Assembly (NCBI GenBank): GCA_002496565.1
Contig: DAKJ01000002.1
Coordinates: 1 to 15,455 of the forward strand
Direction: 5' to 3'
Length of the DNA stretch: 15,455 nt
DNA from: Methanosarcina sp. UBA289
GTDB taxonomy: Archaea > Halobacteriota > Methanosarcinia > Methanosarcinales > Methanosarcinaceae
Under the pieces are notes generated by a model. It did no database searches and had not been told where the DNA came from. It saw only the letters and a program-made list of their open reading frames with translations. Every line of letters begins with the position of its first letter. The stretch's first letter is position 1. This document shows, piece by piece, positions 1-7,631 of the stretch. The translations under genes and the position numbers were made by a program.

Positions 1-42
1 AAACTTACCGTTTAAACAAAAAACTACTAATTTTAGCGACAA

Positions 43-225
43 CATGAATAAAGAATACTATAAGCCTTTAAGATCGAAATCAAATTGTAGGCTGCCCGAC
101 AAATACTACTAGTAATAAAAAGACAACAAAAAGAAGGCATTTACGGTCTTTAAATCGAAAAAGACAAAATTCGGTTATTACTAGTAATAATTGTCGGACA
201 GCCTGTAAAGGACAAAGTATTCATG
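43..225. repeat. Long imperfect inverted repeat (MITE-like or structured RNA)
   Basis: The core arms are 90-118 and 175-203: 29 positions with three mismatches, two of which (C/A on the plus strand) become G-U wobbles if the minus strand is transcribed. Five more pairs extend the stem to 85-118/175-208. The arms start with GGCTGCCCGACAA and end in the palindrome TTACTAGTAA. Inside the 56-nt loop, AAAGAC (119-124) and GTCTTT (146-151) can form a smaller stem. Outer blocks CATGAATA (43-50) and TATTCATG (218-225) are also inverted copies and may mark the element's ends. It lies about 45 bp beyond the tRNA 3' end and could be part of the tRNA read-through transcript. No transposase is present, so a non-autonomous element is inference. 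Confidence 0.6.
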
Positions 226-269
226 ATTCTGCCATGAAGTAGAAAATAGGTTTACTTACATAGTGAATA

Positions 270-342
270 TAGCCCGGCACGGATTCGAACCGAGGTTGCA
301 GGATCCAGAGTCCCACATGATTGACCACTACACTACCGGGCT
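270..342 (-). tRNA. tRNA-Gln (CTG anticodon)
   Basis: Read on the minus strand this folds as a tRNA. The acceptor stem AGCCCGG/CCGGGCT has seven perfect pairs, positions 8-9 are TA, the D loop is AGTGGTCAA, the anticodon loop is CTCTGGA with anticodon CTG, the variable loop has four nucleotides, and the T loop is TTCGAAT. The discriminator is A and CCA is not encoded, as is usual in archaea. There is no intron. Oddities are a T-T opposition closing the D stem, a T-T mismatch in the T stem (CTCGG/CCGTG) and two G-T pairs at the outer end of the anticodon stem (TGGGA/TCCTG). It would decode CAG. A short T-run (complement of 242-246) follows the 3' end. Confidence 0.85.
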
Positions 343-406
343 TCTATGATTTTTCGCTGTGGGGCGCATTTCTTTCGCCTTGAGGCGTATCTTCTAAAGG
401 AAGATT

Positions 407-418
407 TTGTATAAATAC
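407..418 (-). promoter_or_regulatory. Box A promoter for the tRNA gene
   Basis: On the minus strand this reads GTATTTATACAA, a fair match to the archaeal TATA box TTTATATA. A start about 25 nt downstream would give a leader of roughly 40 nt before the mature tRNA. That leader contains a small CGCC/GGCG hairpin near 378-389. The position is right for the tRNA and there is no other minus-strand gene between. The transcription start itself cannot be seen. Confidence 0.5.
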
Positions 419-502
419 CTTTCGGCTGAAATGCTCCGAAAATTTAAAAATTAAATAAAAAAAGGAATAATTAAAAGTTAAATAAAAAGAGAAATTATAC
501 TT

Positions 503-904
503 TTACAGGTTTTCCTCGGGCTGATTGAGAACTGCAGTCCACCACCAGCGGGCCATATCTAAAAGGTCTTTTGAAAACTGACCTGAAAGCCTGTACTCTT
601 TATCTTTTATCGTAATTAGCCCTGCTCCGAGCAGTTTGTTGCGCATTGCATAAAATGAGGCACGCCCTATCTGGAGTTCTTCCAGAAGAGTCTTCCATTC
701 GTCAGTTCGTATTGAATTTCCTGCAGCCTGACGCTCTTCTATTATTGTCAGAAACTTTTGACCTCTAACAGCAGTAGCGTCTTCTTGAAAAATACGTCGC
801 ATAAGGGTATAGTATGGATCTCTCGAATGGCTTATGCGGGTATTGGCATCCGATCTTATGACAATAGTCGTTGCCGTTCTGGGGGCGTTTTTAACGAGTG
901 ACAT
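503..904 (-). CDS. Winged-helix-like DNA-binding protein, 133 aa
   Basis: This small basic protein is not recognised as a named family. Residues about 45-110 have the pattern of a winged helix: a helix with FLTIIEERQ, a second helix around DEWKTLLEEL, a likely recognition helix IGRASFYAMRNKLLGAG (79-95) and a beta hairpin wing ITIKDKEYRLS (97-107). The tail carries a WWW triplet at 120-122. The first 30 residues are polar and probably disordered. The start at 904 has only a weak ribosome binding site, but it lies 35 bp after the stop of the gene at 940-1269 on the same strand, so translation from a shared transcript is likely. A role as a transcription regulator is inference from fold only. 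Confidence 0.75.
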   Translation of the reverse strand: MSLVKNAPRTATTIVIRSDANTRISHSRDPYYTLMRRIFQEDATAVRGQKFLTIIEERQAAGNSIRTDEWKTLLEELQIGRASFYAMRNKLLGAGLITIKDKEYRLSGQFSKDLLDMARWWWTAVLNQPEENL

Positions 905-939
905 TATTCATCAGACAGTTAGGTGTAGTAGTAAACTTC

Positions 940-1269
940 TCAAGTCGTAAATTCAGCAGATGTCTTGGGTGAAGTTACAATCTTCATGAGCAAGTCTATA
1001 TATTCTTCTCTCAAGAGGTAAACCATTGGAGTCTTATAGGATTCTTTATGCGCCCTTAAAATTCCAAGTTTTGAATGGATATACCCGACCATAGATGCAA
1101 CCGTATTCCTTGATACATTATACTTATTCGTAAGCATTTCATGCAGCTCATCAATAGTCGCTTTTTTCACCTTGATAAAAATACACAAGATTGCCCTTCG
1201 ATATCCACTGGAATCAACTTCAAGAAATTTTTCTAGTCTGGATTTAATTTTAGCTCGGATGGATACCAT
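940..1269 (-). CDS. DUF2551-like archaeal HTH protein, 109 aa
   Basis: The sequence resembles the archaeal DUF2551 family as recalled, with core motifs GYRRAIL (22-28), KKATIDELHEML (35-46), NVSRNTVASMVGYIHSKLG (51-69) and a C-terminal YLLREEYIDLL. The NVSRNTVASMVG stretch fits a recognition helix of a winged helix-turn-helix, so it probably binds DNA; no target or role is known to me. The start is supported by AAGGTGG, seven bases before the ATG. A box A (1315-1324) lies about 45 bp upstream. It is the first gene of a probable two-gene unit with the winged-helix protein downstream. There are no membrane segments or cysteine clusters. Confidence 0.8.
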   Translation of the reverse strand: MVSIRAKIKSRLEKFLEVDSSGYRRAILCIFIKVKKATIDELHEMLTNKYNVSRNTVASMVGYIHSKLGILRAHKESYKTPMVYLLREEYIDLLMKIVTSPKTSAEFTT

Positions 1270-1314
1270 TGATTACCACCTTTACTGATGTAGTAAAATA
1301 TGTAAGTTATAGCT

Positions 1315-1324
1315 CTATATATAG
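1315..1324 (-). promoter_or_regulatory. Box A promoter of the 940-1269 gene
   Basis: The palindromic word CTATATATAG sits about 45 bp before the ATG at 1269. A start near 1290 would leave a leader of about 20 nt that contains the AAGGTGG ribosome binding site. The match to the archaeal TATA element is good, but its position is the only support. Confidence 0.45.
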
Positions 1325-2049
1325 ATTTTTAAATTTATTCGTTCTGATGTGGATGGATACAAAAAATTGATATCCATTAGACAATTTCTTTTACTTCAAA
1401 ACCAGTTTTTTGTATGCATATATACTCTTTCTCTGATATATTGATTTTTATATTATGCACGTGCTGGAGATATTTTAAATATTTTTTTAAAATCTTTCGT
1501 TGTAAACATTGAAACTTTACCTTTTTATTTAAAATGTTATATTTAATAATATCTTTATGCTTCTATAAATAGTAAATATTCATTTTCTGAGGGAAACTTT
1601 GAATACTTTTACAATATATTTACTTAACCACACCATTATTTTCTTGTAACAATATATGAACTTTACGTTTAATTCACTAAAACAGCTAGTTTTTACTTAA
1701 ATTAAAAGTAAAAACCTCAATTTTCCGAATTTTGATTAGAGCTCTGAAATTAACAGATTAGCCGGACCATAAAATTCTTCCTAAAAGTTTAGTCGATTTA
1801 TAATTTTTTTCATTTCCATATTTTTCAAATAATTACAATTTTGTTGCTGACCTTTAAATGTCTATTTTTCATAAATCTTGTGGCATCTTCTTGTAAGTAT
1901 TAAAATTTCAGAACAAGACAGAAAGTCTCAGAGCCAGAAGTAAAGAGATTCTGAATAAAAATGGAAGAGATTAGATGGAAGACTGGGAGCTAAAACACAG
2001 GTCTCTTTGAAGCAAAGCCTTTCATAAAAAGGGGATTATTATTAATAGG

Positions 2050-2058
2050 TTTATATCC
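2050..2058 (+). promoter_or_regulatory. Box A promoter of the zinc-ribbon gene
   Basis: TTTATATCC matches the archaeal TATA element. It is preceded by AATAGG and lies about 90 bp before the ATG at 2144, so a start near 2080 would give a leader of some 60 nt ending in a good AGGAG site. Confidence 0.55.
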
Positions 2059-2143
2059 TTTACAAAGAAAGAGAGTTAGAAATAAGGTAAGGCTAGGAAA
2101 CCAGTAGAGTCGACCCTCTCAACCTCATCCAGGAGTGGATAAA

Positions 2144-2608
2144 ATGGAATACAGCTATGACCTGAAAGGGAATAATTTATACATTGGAGAAAATCAAATA
2201 CATGCTTACAGCCTGGAAGAAAATGAGATAGGCAATTGTACCTGTTGTGATTCCATACTTATGAGCCTCAGCTATCATGCTGCAGAAGAAAGAACAGTGG
2301 TAGTAACAAAATGCATCTCTTGTGGAGCTTTTTATGCAAATATCTATGACTCAGAATGGAGTTGGGTAGATGAAATTCAGGTCTCCCTGCTTCCAATTCC
2401 AATTCCTATAAGCAGTCAGGTAATTGACGACTGGAAAGGGCTTGAGTCAATTCCCATGAAAAAGCTTGAAGCTGTCTTCTCCAGAGGAGAAATTGAAGCT
2501 CTTTTTGCTAGGGCAAAAGATGAAACTCCCACCCGTCAGTATCTATATAGAGCCCGGAAAAAATACAAACTTTTTGAAGAAATATTTGATCTTGAACTGG
2601 CATTATAA
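2144..2608 (+). CDS. Zinc-ribbon protein, 154 aa, function unknown
   Basis: This is a small acidic soluble protein with two cysteine pairs, C32-x-x-C35 (NCTCCD) and C57-x-x-C60 (KCISCG), about 21 residues apart. That is the pattern of a zinc ribbon; an extra C34 sits within the first pair. After the ribbon come a proline-isoleucine stretch (LLPIPIPIS, 82-90) and a helical C-terminus (about 104-154) with many charged residues. ATG 2144 is preferred because AGGAG ends eight bases before it; a GTG at 2135 lies inside that site and would add three residues. Its own promoter is visible at 2050-2058 and no gene follows closely, so it is probably monocistronic. I do not recognise a named family. Nucleic-acid or protein binding is only a guess from the ribbon. 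Confidence 0.75.
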   Translation: MEYSYDLKGNNLYIGENQIHAYSLEENEIGNCTCCDSILMSLSYHAAEERTVVVTKCISCGAFYANIYDSEWSWVDEIQVSLLPIPIPISSQVIDDWKGLESIPMKKLEAVFSRGEIEALFARAKDETPTRQYLYRARKKYKLFEEIFDLELAL

Positions 2609-2852
2609 TTTAGTTACAGATTATTACCATTTCTCTAACACCTTTGAAATAACTAGGGACTTTAATTGGGGATTTGTTATACGTCACTATATAATAATAC
2701 GCATAAATAAATAATATTATTTAGCCAATTATATATAATTTATATCATTTAATGAAATTTATTAAAAGATAAATAATAAATTTAGATATTATTAATATAT
2801 ATTTAATAATATCTAAAATATATTACAAATTACATAACAAATGAATTGTATT

Positions 2853-2885
2853 TATTTGTTAGCCGAAGTATAAACAAATACTTTT
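2853..2885 (+). terminator. Hairpin followed by CTTTT
   Basis: TATTTGTT (2853-2860) and AACAAATA (2873-2880) form a perfect 8-bp stem around a 12-nt loop and are followed at once by CTTTT. It lies about 245 bp beyond the stop of the zinc-ribbon gene and could end its transcript. The stem is entirely A/T except for one pair, so it is weak. Confidence 0.3.
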
Positions 2886-3166
2886 CACATACATTTTATA
2901 TATTACCAAACTCTTCGACTAAATGAGATATATGAATATTAAATTATACATTTGAGTAAAATTTGTCAAACGATTCGCCTATATTTTTTCAGTGATATAA
3001 TATATGATAAGTCTATACTAGAGAGATCAAAAAACATTTTATAAATATAGCTCTATAAAGCGCAAGCAGATATTAGTATATTATATATTATATATACCAA
3101 AAATTATAATTAAAAATATAGATTCGAAAAAGCGGAGAGATTGTCAGTTTATTTCATAAAAAATAA

Positions 3167-3185
3167 CTTGTTCGGACAAGCTTTT
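3167..3185 (+). terminator. Short hairpin with T-run
   Basis: CTTGT (3167-3171) and ACAAG (3176-3180) close a TCGG loop and are followed by CTTTT. The stem has only five pairs. It is one of the few GC-containing structures in this AT-rich tract, with a TATA-like motif about 120 bp upstream at 3040-3059, so the pair might delimit a small RNA. Confidence 0.3.
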
Positions 3186-3541
3186 ACATATTGGCATGTT
3201 TTTCTTAAAATTCCTGCCCGGAAATTTTTATCTGAGTGAACAAAACATCACGTTTGTAATAAAATCGTAAAATTAAATAATTCTTATGCATAATATAAAA
3301 AATTATTGTATTCTTTTATCTCTTGAACTTTTAAGTGGGTTCAATACATCTAAATTACAAATTTATTCTAGTATAATATAAGAATAGATTTGAGAATTTC
3401 TGCAGAATGAGATTTAGACTCCTATTTTGTCAAGTCATTTATTACAAAGACTATACGAATATGGTATGTTTGGCCGACAACCGCAACATTAAAGACATAA
3501 AGTTGTAAAAGAAAAAAGATGACAAATACAAAAAGTATTCA

Positions 3542-3576
3542 TACATATATAATATAAGAATATATGTAGCTTTTTT
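3542..3576 (+). terminator. Hairpin followed by six T
   Basis: TACATATAT (3542-3550) and ATATATGTA (3560-3568) form a perfect 9-bp stem with a 9-nt loop, followed by GC and TTTTTT (3571-3576). The layout is that of an intrinsic terminator, but no gene is seen upstream on the plus strand; it may end a non-coding transcript or be chance in AT-rich sequence. Confidence 0.3.
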
Positions 3577-4877
3577 CGCACCCAATATTAAAGTTGAATA
3601 TTTAAATAAAAACAAGGAATTTTCTCTATTTATTAAAGCTTTAACAAATAATTATTCCCTCGACGAATTTTTACCTGTGTGTTTTTGCCAAAAATTAAAT
3701 TTATTAGTCTACCCAATTTGCTTAACAAATTAGTATATAAATATAGGGCTATAAAAAGAATTTATGGGAAAATAATATCAAATATATAATAAATAAATAA
3801 ATAAATAAATATTTTTAAAAGTACTTAGAACTAAAGTGATCATTTAGGTGAATAAATTCGTTTTTGGAGTAACTGTTATTTATAGATTATTTCTTACATA
3901 CATTATAAACAATAATATTTGGATGTGAATTACAAAAAGATATTGACCTGTTATATTATAAAAGATATATCATTTAATAGGAATTTATTTTTGACATTGT
4001 TAATATACATATCTAATTTAAGTATATAATATATTAGATGGCACATTTTTGATAAACTAAATGAGTACTATATAAAATATATTTTGATAGAGAGTTCTAA
4101 GGATCTGTAAAAAAGTATTAATTAATTGATAAATTGATTAACTATACAAGAAATATACAGCAAAATATATTCATGAGTTAGTTTATCTTGATAGATGGTA
4201 TAAATAAATGTTTTATTATAAAGAATATATAAGGTATTATCTATAGTTTTTAGGATATAACATTATAATATGCCATAACATATCATAAACACATATTATA
4301 AAAATATGGAATAAAATATATTCTATTTTGGATGTATTATTACATTAACTCCCAGAATTTAGCATATTATCTATGAAAGATAATATAACAAATAGTAGTA
4401 TGAAGTATTATATAATCTATTAATCATATAGACTTTATAGATATGATAAATAAAAGTTATTAACTAATAGTATACTATTTAAAAAAATAATCAATATATC
4501 AAATGAAAAAAACTATACGTGGTATGTTAAATATCTAATTTATATATACAAATGCTCCATTAATATTTGATTATATTTATAAAATAATACTAGCTCTGCT
4601 TCATATAGACTCTCCATAATGAAAACTAGATAAAACAACTATCTCCATAATATGGAAATTGATTTCATTATATAATTAGTTAAGCCTAAAAGTAGCCAAA
4701 ATGTTATATCAAAAAACTTAAAATATAACTTAATTAAGAGTAAGTTAACTTATTCATAAAAAATGAACTAAATCTAACACAAATTACATAGTATAGTTAT
4801 TTAGAAACTCATTAAATGTATGCATCATACTCATAAATTTATCAATACTACTAACAAGATAATTTTTATTATTATAA

Positions 4878-6404
4878 ATGATGGGCTCCGTTATGCTTGA
4901 AAAAGTAGACTTCTCCAAGACAATAGCAGTTTCCGAATATAATAAAAGCGAGAAAGTACTTAAATATAAGATCGGAGAACTGCAGCGGAAAGCCTGGGAC
5001 TTAAAAATACCTGTTATTCTCGTTTTCGAAGGCTGGCACGTCTCAGGAATGGCCGAAGATATAAACCGATTTATTCTTTCGCTGGACCCCAGAGGATATA
5101 GTTTCCACACAATGATTAGACCCTGTTATGAAGAACACCTCAAGCCTTTTATTGTACGTTTCTGGTCCAGGAGTCCTGTCAAAGGAAATATTGCAATTTT
5201 TGACAGGAGTTGGTATAGCAGGTCAATAATAGAGTGCCTAGGGAAGGAAAAATCCGAGGAAGAAATGGAAAAATGCCTGGAAGAAATAAACTATTTTGAG
5301 CGGCAGCTTGCCGATGATGGCTATCTTATTATTAAATTTTTCCTTCATATAAGCGAAAAAGAACATAAAGAGCGTTTTAAAAATCTCGACAAAGATGACC
5401 TTCGATTCATATTTGAAGAATACGAGAAGGAAGCAAGACAGGATCTTGATTTTATCCATAATTATAACGAGTACCTGCCGTTTGTCGAGAAGCTGCTGGA
5501 AAAGACAGACATGCCTCATGCGCCATGGACAATCGTGGAAGCTAATGACAGAAACTTTGCGACTCTAAAGATCATGATGACGGCAATCCAAGAAATTGAA
5601 GCCTCTATTGAACAGGCAACCAGAACCCCATCTGAAAAAACCCTTAAATATCTGGATCTAGAAGCAAAAGAAACTCTGCAGCTTAACAGTTCCATTCTGG
5701 ATAACATTGACCTTTCTAAAAAAATGGATGTCGATGAGTATAAGAAATCGAAAAAATTATACCAGCAAAAACTTGCAGCCCTACAGTACGATTTATTCAA
5801 GAAAAAGCGTGCCTTGGTTGTGGTCTTTGAAGGCTGGGACGCTGCCGGCAAAGGAGGAGATATCTACCGCTTTGTAGAAAATCTTAATCCCAGACTATAT
5901 AGAGTATTTCCTGTAGGCTCACCAAATGACGTAGAAAGAACCCATCATTACCTCTGGCGCTTCTGTGAAGCAATCCCTAAAGCTGGTCATATAACAATTT
6001 TCGATCGGAGCTGGTATGGCCGTGTCATGGTAGAAAGAATTGAAGGTTTCTGCAATGAGGAAGAATGGAAAAGAGCTTACAGAGAGATTAATGAATTTGA
6101 AGAAATACTGACACGGTCAGGAGTAATTGTACTCAAATTCTGGCTTCATATTGATAAGGAAACTCAACTGAAGCGTTTTAACAACAGGCAATTTGACCCG
6201 GAAAAAAAATGGAAAATTACAGCCGAAGACTGGAGAAACCGGGGCCGATGGGATGATTATAAAATAGCAGCTGAAGAGATGCTCCAGAAAACAAGTACAA
6301 CAAATGCCCAGTGGATTATTGTAGAATCAAACGACAAACGATACTCTAGAATCAAAGTCCTGAAAAGTGCTACTGAGGCCCTTGAAAAGGAGCTGAAAAA
6401 ATAA
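4878..6404 (+). CDS. ppk2: Two-domain PPK2-family polyphosphate:AMP phosphotransferase
   Basis: The protein is two fused PPK2 domains (about 6-245 and 278-505) that still resemble each other, for instance EKVDFSKTIAVSEYN and DNIDLSKKMDVDEYK. This arrangement is known from class II PPK2 enzymes such as Acinetobacter PAP, which use polyphosphate to phosphorylate AMP to ADP in the cytoplasm. The C-terminal half has an intact Walker A GWDAAGKG (319-326), FDRSWYGR (375-382) and a lid with EDWRNRGRWDDY (450-461). The N-terminal half keeps FDRSWYSR (108-115), but its Walker A reads GWHVSGMA (52-59), with lysine lost, and its lid is short, so it is probably not catalytic. No ribosome binding site precedes ATG 4878, 4881 or 4893; 4893 (MLEKVDF) is an equally good start by comparison with the second repeat. 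A weak TATA-like AAATTTATCAA lies near 4835. No co-transcribed neighbour is visible. Confidence 0.92.
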   Translation: MMGSVMLEKVDFSKTIAVSEYNKSEKVLKYKIGELQRKAWDLKIPVILVFEGWHVSGMAEDINRFILSLDPRGYSFHTMIRPCYEEHLKPFIVRFWSRSPVKGNIAIFDRSWYSRSIIECLGKEKSEEEMEKCLEEINYFERQLADDGYLIIKFFLHISEKEHKERFKNLDKDDLRFIFEEYEKEARQDLDFIHNYNEYLPFVEKLLEKTDMPHAPWTIVEANDRNFATLKIMMTAIQEIEASIEQATRTPSEKTLKYLDLEAKETLQLNSSILDNIDLSKKMDVDEYKKSKKLYQQKLAALQYDLFKKKRALVVVFEGWDAAGKGGDIYRFVENLNPRLYRVFPVGSPNDVERTHHYLWRFCEAIPKAGHITIFDRSWYGRVMVERIEGFCNEEEWKRAYREINEFEEILTRSGVIVLKFWLHIDKETQLKRFNNRQFDPEKKWKITAEDWRNRGRWDDYKIAAEEMLQKTSTTNAQWIIVESNDKRYSRIKVLKSATEALEKELKK

Positions 6405-6406
6405 TA

Positions 6407-6444
6407 TTATATTAACATGTGTTACTTATATTAACATATGATAC
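6407..6444. repeat. 19-bp tandem duplication between convergent genes
   Basis: TTATATTAACATGTGTTAC (6407-6425) is followed directly by TTATATTAACATATGATAC (6426-6444), identical at 17 of 19 positions. It fills most of the 48 bp between the convergent ends of the PPK2-family gene and the receiver gene. No hairpin terminator is evident here. Confidence 0.8.
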
Positions 6445-6452
6445 TCAAAATT

Positions 6453-6923
6453 TTACTTTGAATCTTCAAGGTCAGATAGAGAACCTGAAGCAGACTTGAG
6501 TCTTTCCGAATTGTTTTGAAGCTTTAGAGGACTTTTTATAACATTCTTCTCCAACCTATGCCGAGAAAGAACGATCTCAATGTCCCTTTCCAGATCCATT
6601 TCGTCGAAAGGTTTCACAATACATCCATATCCCGTATTCCAGATCTGTTCGAGAATTTTACGGTCTGAGCAAGCTGTAAGATAAAGAACTGGAATATCAA
6701 GCCGGGTTATTATCTCTTTTGATGCTTCTATACCATTCAGATTACCTTTTAACATAATATCCATAAGCACAAGGTCAGGTCGAGTGCTTTCAGCCTTGCT
6801 AATGGCCTCCTCCCCGGATGAAGCTATACCTGTAACAGCATATCCTAAATTCTTCAGCATTATCCGTATTCCCATTGAAACAATATGTTCGTCCTCAACA
6901 ACCAGAATTCTTCCTTTTACCAT
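6453..6923 (-). CDS. Stand-alone response regulator receiver (second copy), 156 aa
   Basis: This is a CheY-like receiver without an output domain. The acidic pocket is E10/D11, the phosphorylation site D55 (VLMDIMLKG), the switch threonine T83 (YLTACSD) and the lysine K104 (IVKPFDE), so phosphorylation should be possible. It is closely related to the receiver at 7628-8062 (shared GIASSGE, AISKAEST, MDIMLKG). It differs by a one-residue deletion before K104 and by cysteine in place of the usual aromatic switch residue (GCIVKPF against GYIIKPF). The C-terminal 45 residues are polar. The start at 6923 is chosen for AAGGTG eight bases upstream; a TTG at 6950 would only add nine residues. A box A at 6979-6987 suggests transcription separate from the kinase operon. 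Its kinase and partner are unknown. Confidence 0.9.
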   Translation of the reverse strand: MVKGRILVVEDEHIVSMGIRIMLKNLGYAVTGIASSGEEAISKAESTRPDLVLMDIMLKGNLNGIEASKEIITRLDIPVLYLTACSDRKILEQIWNTGYGCIVKPFDEMDLERDIEIVLSRHRLEKNVIKSPLKLQNNSERLKSASGSLSDLEDSK

Positions 6924-7445
6924 TATTATTACACCTTTGTTCATCCTCAAAGAGCAGGTTTGAAACAGGTTTCTTCTTCATATAAAGCTTAAATTCCTCC
7001 AATCTGTCAATGAAGTTACAGGCTAGAAGCAATTGAATATATTTTACCCTGAGTATTTGACCCTAAGTATATTTGATCCTTAAATAAGAAAATTAAATTT
7101 AATAGTTATTTTACAGTTGTTGTATTTCAATGGTAATTTTCAAATCCAATAGAGAAGGCAAGTTTCTATGCTGCTTTCCTCACAGAACCCTATATAAATT
7201 AAGATATATAACCCACGCCATATGGTGCTTACAAAAGAATAGGAAATTAAAGCTGACACTGTCCATGACAAAAGGGAAGAACTTTGTCCTGGCGTAAGGG
7301 ATATTTTGATTCAATTGAAAATTTCAACCGCACTGTCAAAAAAATGATTCGCTAAATATTCATTGAAATACCCTGATCTTAACCTCAGTAAAATCAAACT
7401 GGGATGAATAAATTAGTATATGGAAAAAAGGCTGGTAAGAAATAA
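6924..7445. other. Spacer between the two receiver genes, with possible coding remnant
   Basis: It holds the promoter of the downstream receiver (6979-6987). Further upstream lie degenerate direct repeats, ACCCTGAGTATTTG (7046-7059) and ACCCTAAGTATATTTG (7060-7075), that could be an operator. On the plus strand, 7243-7344 reads as 34 codons with protein-like composition, including REELCPGVRDILIQLK, to a TGA at 7345. The same frame continues for 19 codons (SLKYPDLNLSKIKLG) to a second TGA at 7405. There is no start codon, so it may be the debris of a lost gene or simply chance. Confidence 0.3.
6979..6987 (-). promoter_or_regulatory. Box A promoter of the second receiver gene
   Basis: On the minus strand this reads CTTTATATG, close to the TTTATATA consensus. 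It lies 56 bp before the ATG at 6923; initiation about 25 nt downstream would leave a leader of some 30 nt containing the AAGGTG ribosome binding site. Confidence 0.55.
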
Positions 7446-7631
7446 TTAGGAAAAGGAACAGGAATAATAAGGGGTTTCTTGTACCTCGTAAAGAAAAAGA
7501 GGTAAACTTTGGCGTTCTGGATAATTTTCAGGGTTTCTAGAAAATATCTTGGAAAACAATTTTCTCCTGAAAAGATCTGAAGCTTTTTCTTCTGACCCTT
7601 CTTGCTTTCCTTTTTCTTCGCTGCTGATCAT
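7446..7631 (-). CDS. Doubtful 61-aa ORF overlapping the receiver stop
   Basis: Its ATG overlaps the stop of the receiver gene (ATGA, four bases shared), the arrangement of translationally coupled genes. The product starts with a charged segment (EEKGKQEGSEEK) and continues into a basic and then aromatic tail (FLYEVQETPYYSCSFS). I see no domain, membrane segment or known family. The composition is not convincingly coding and it may be just an open frame beyond the receiver gene; only the ATGA overlap speaks for it. Confidence 0.25.
   Translation of the reverse strand: MISSEEKGKQEGSEEKASDLFRRKLFSKIFSRNPENYPERQSLPLFLYEVQETPYYSCSFS

Larger units (their letters stand above)
1270..2134. other. 865-bp spacer between divergent genes
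   Basis: This AT-rich spacer separates a minus-strand and a plus-strand gene, so it must hold both promoters (1315-1324 and 2050-2058). No open frame in it looks coding. The clearest structure is a perfect 10-bp hairpin at 1689-1698/1706-1715 (GTTTTTACTT against AAGTAAAAAC, loop of seven). Small complementary words such as CTTTGAAGCAAAG occur near 2010 in what would be the upstream part of the plus-strand promoter. Nothing else is supported. Confidence 0.5.
2609..4877. other. 2.27-kb AT-rich gene-free region
   Basis: No frame here reads like protein; stops are dense in all frames and the composition is dominated by A and T. Visible structures are plus-strand hairpins followed by T-rich runs (2853-2880, 3167-3180, 3542-3568), a nearly exact 20-bp direct repeat TATAAATATAGCTCTATAAA at 3040-3059 and 3736-3755 (the second has GGG for GCT-side bases), a repeated 15-mer TATAATATAAGAATA at 3372-3386 and 3548-3562, a weak inverted pair TTAGCCGAAG/CTTCGACTAA at 2859-2868/2913-2922 and an AAAT microsatellite near 3789-3811. 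The stretch 3160-3240 is less AT-rich than its surroundings and could belong to a small RNA. No known RNA family is recognised. Confidence 0.5.

Noticed and set aside
2466..2714. 82-codon frame overlapping the end of the zinc-ribbon gene
   Set aside because: Starts inside that gene in another frame and runs into AT-rich spacer; composition not protein-like.
3789..3811. AAAT repeat as a functional element
   Set aside because: Simple low-complexity microsatellite of a kind expected in such AT-rich DNA.
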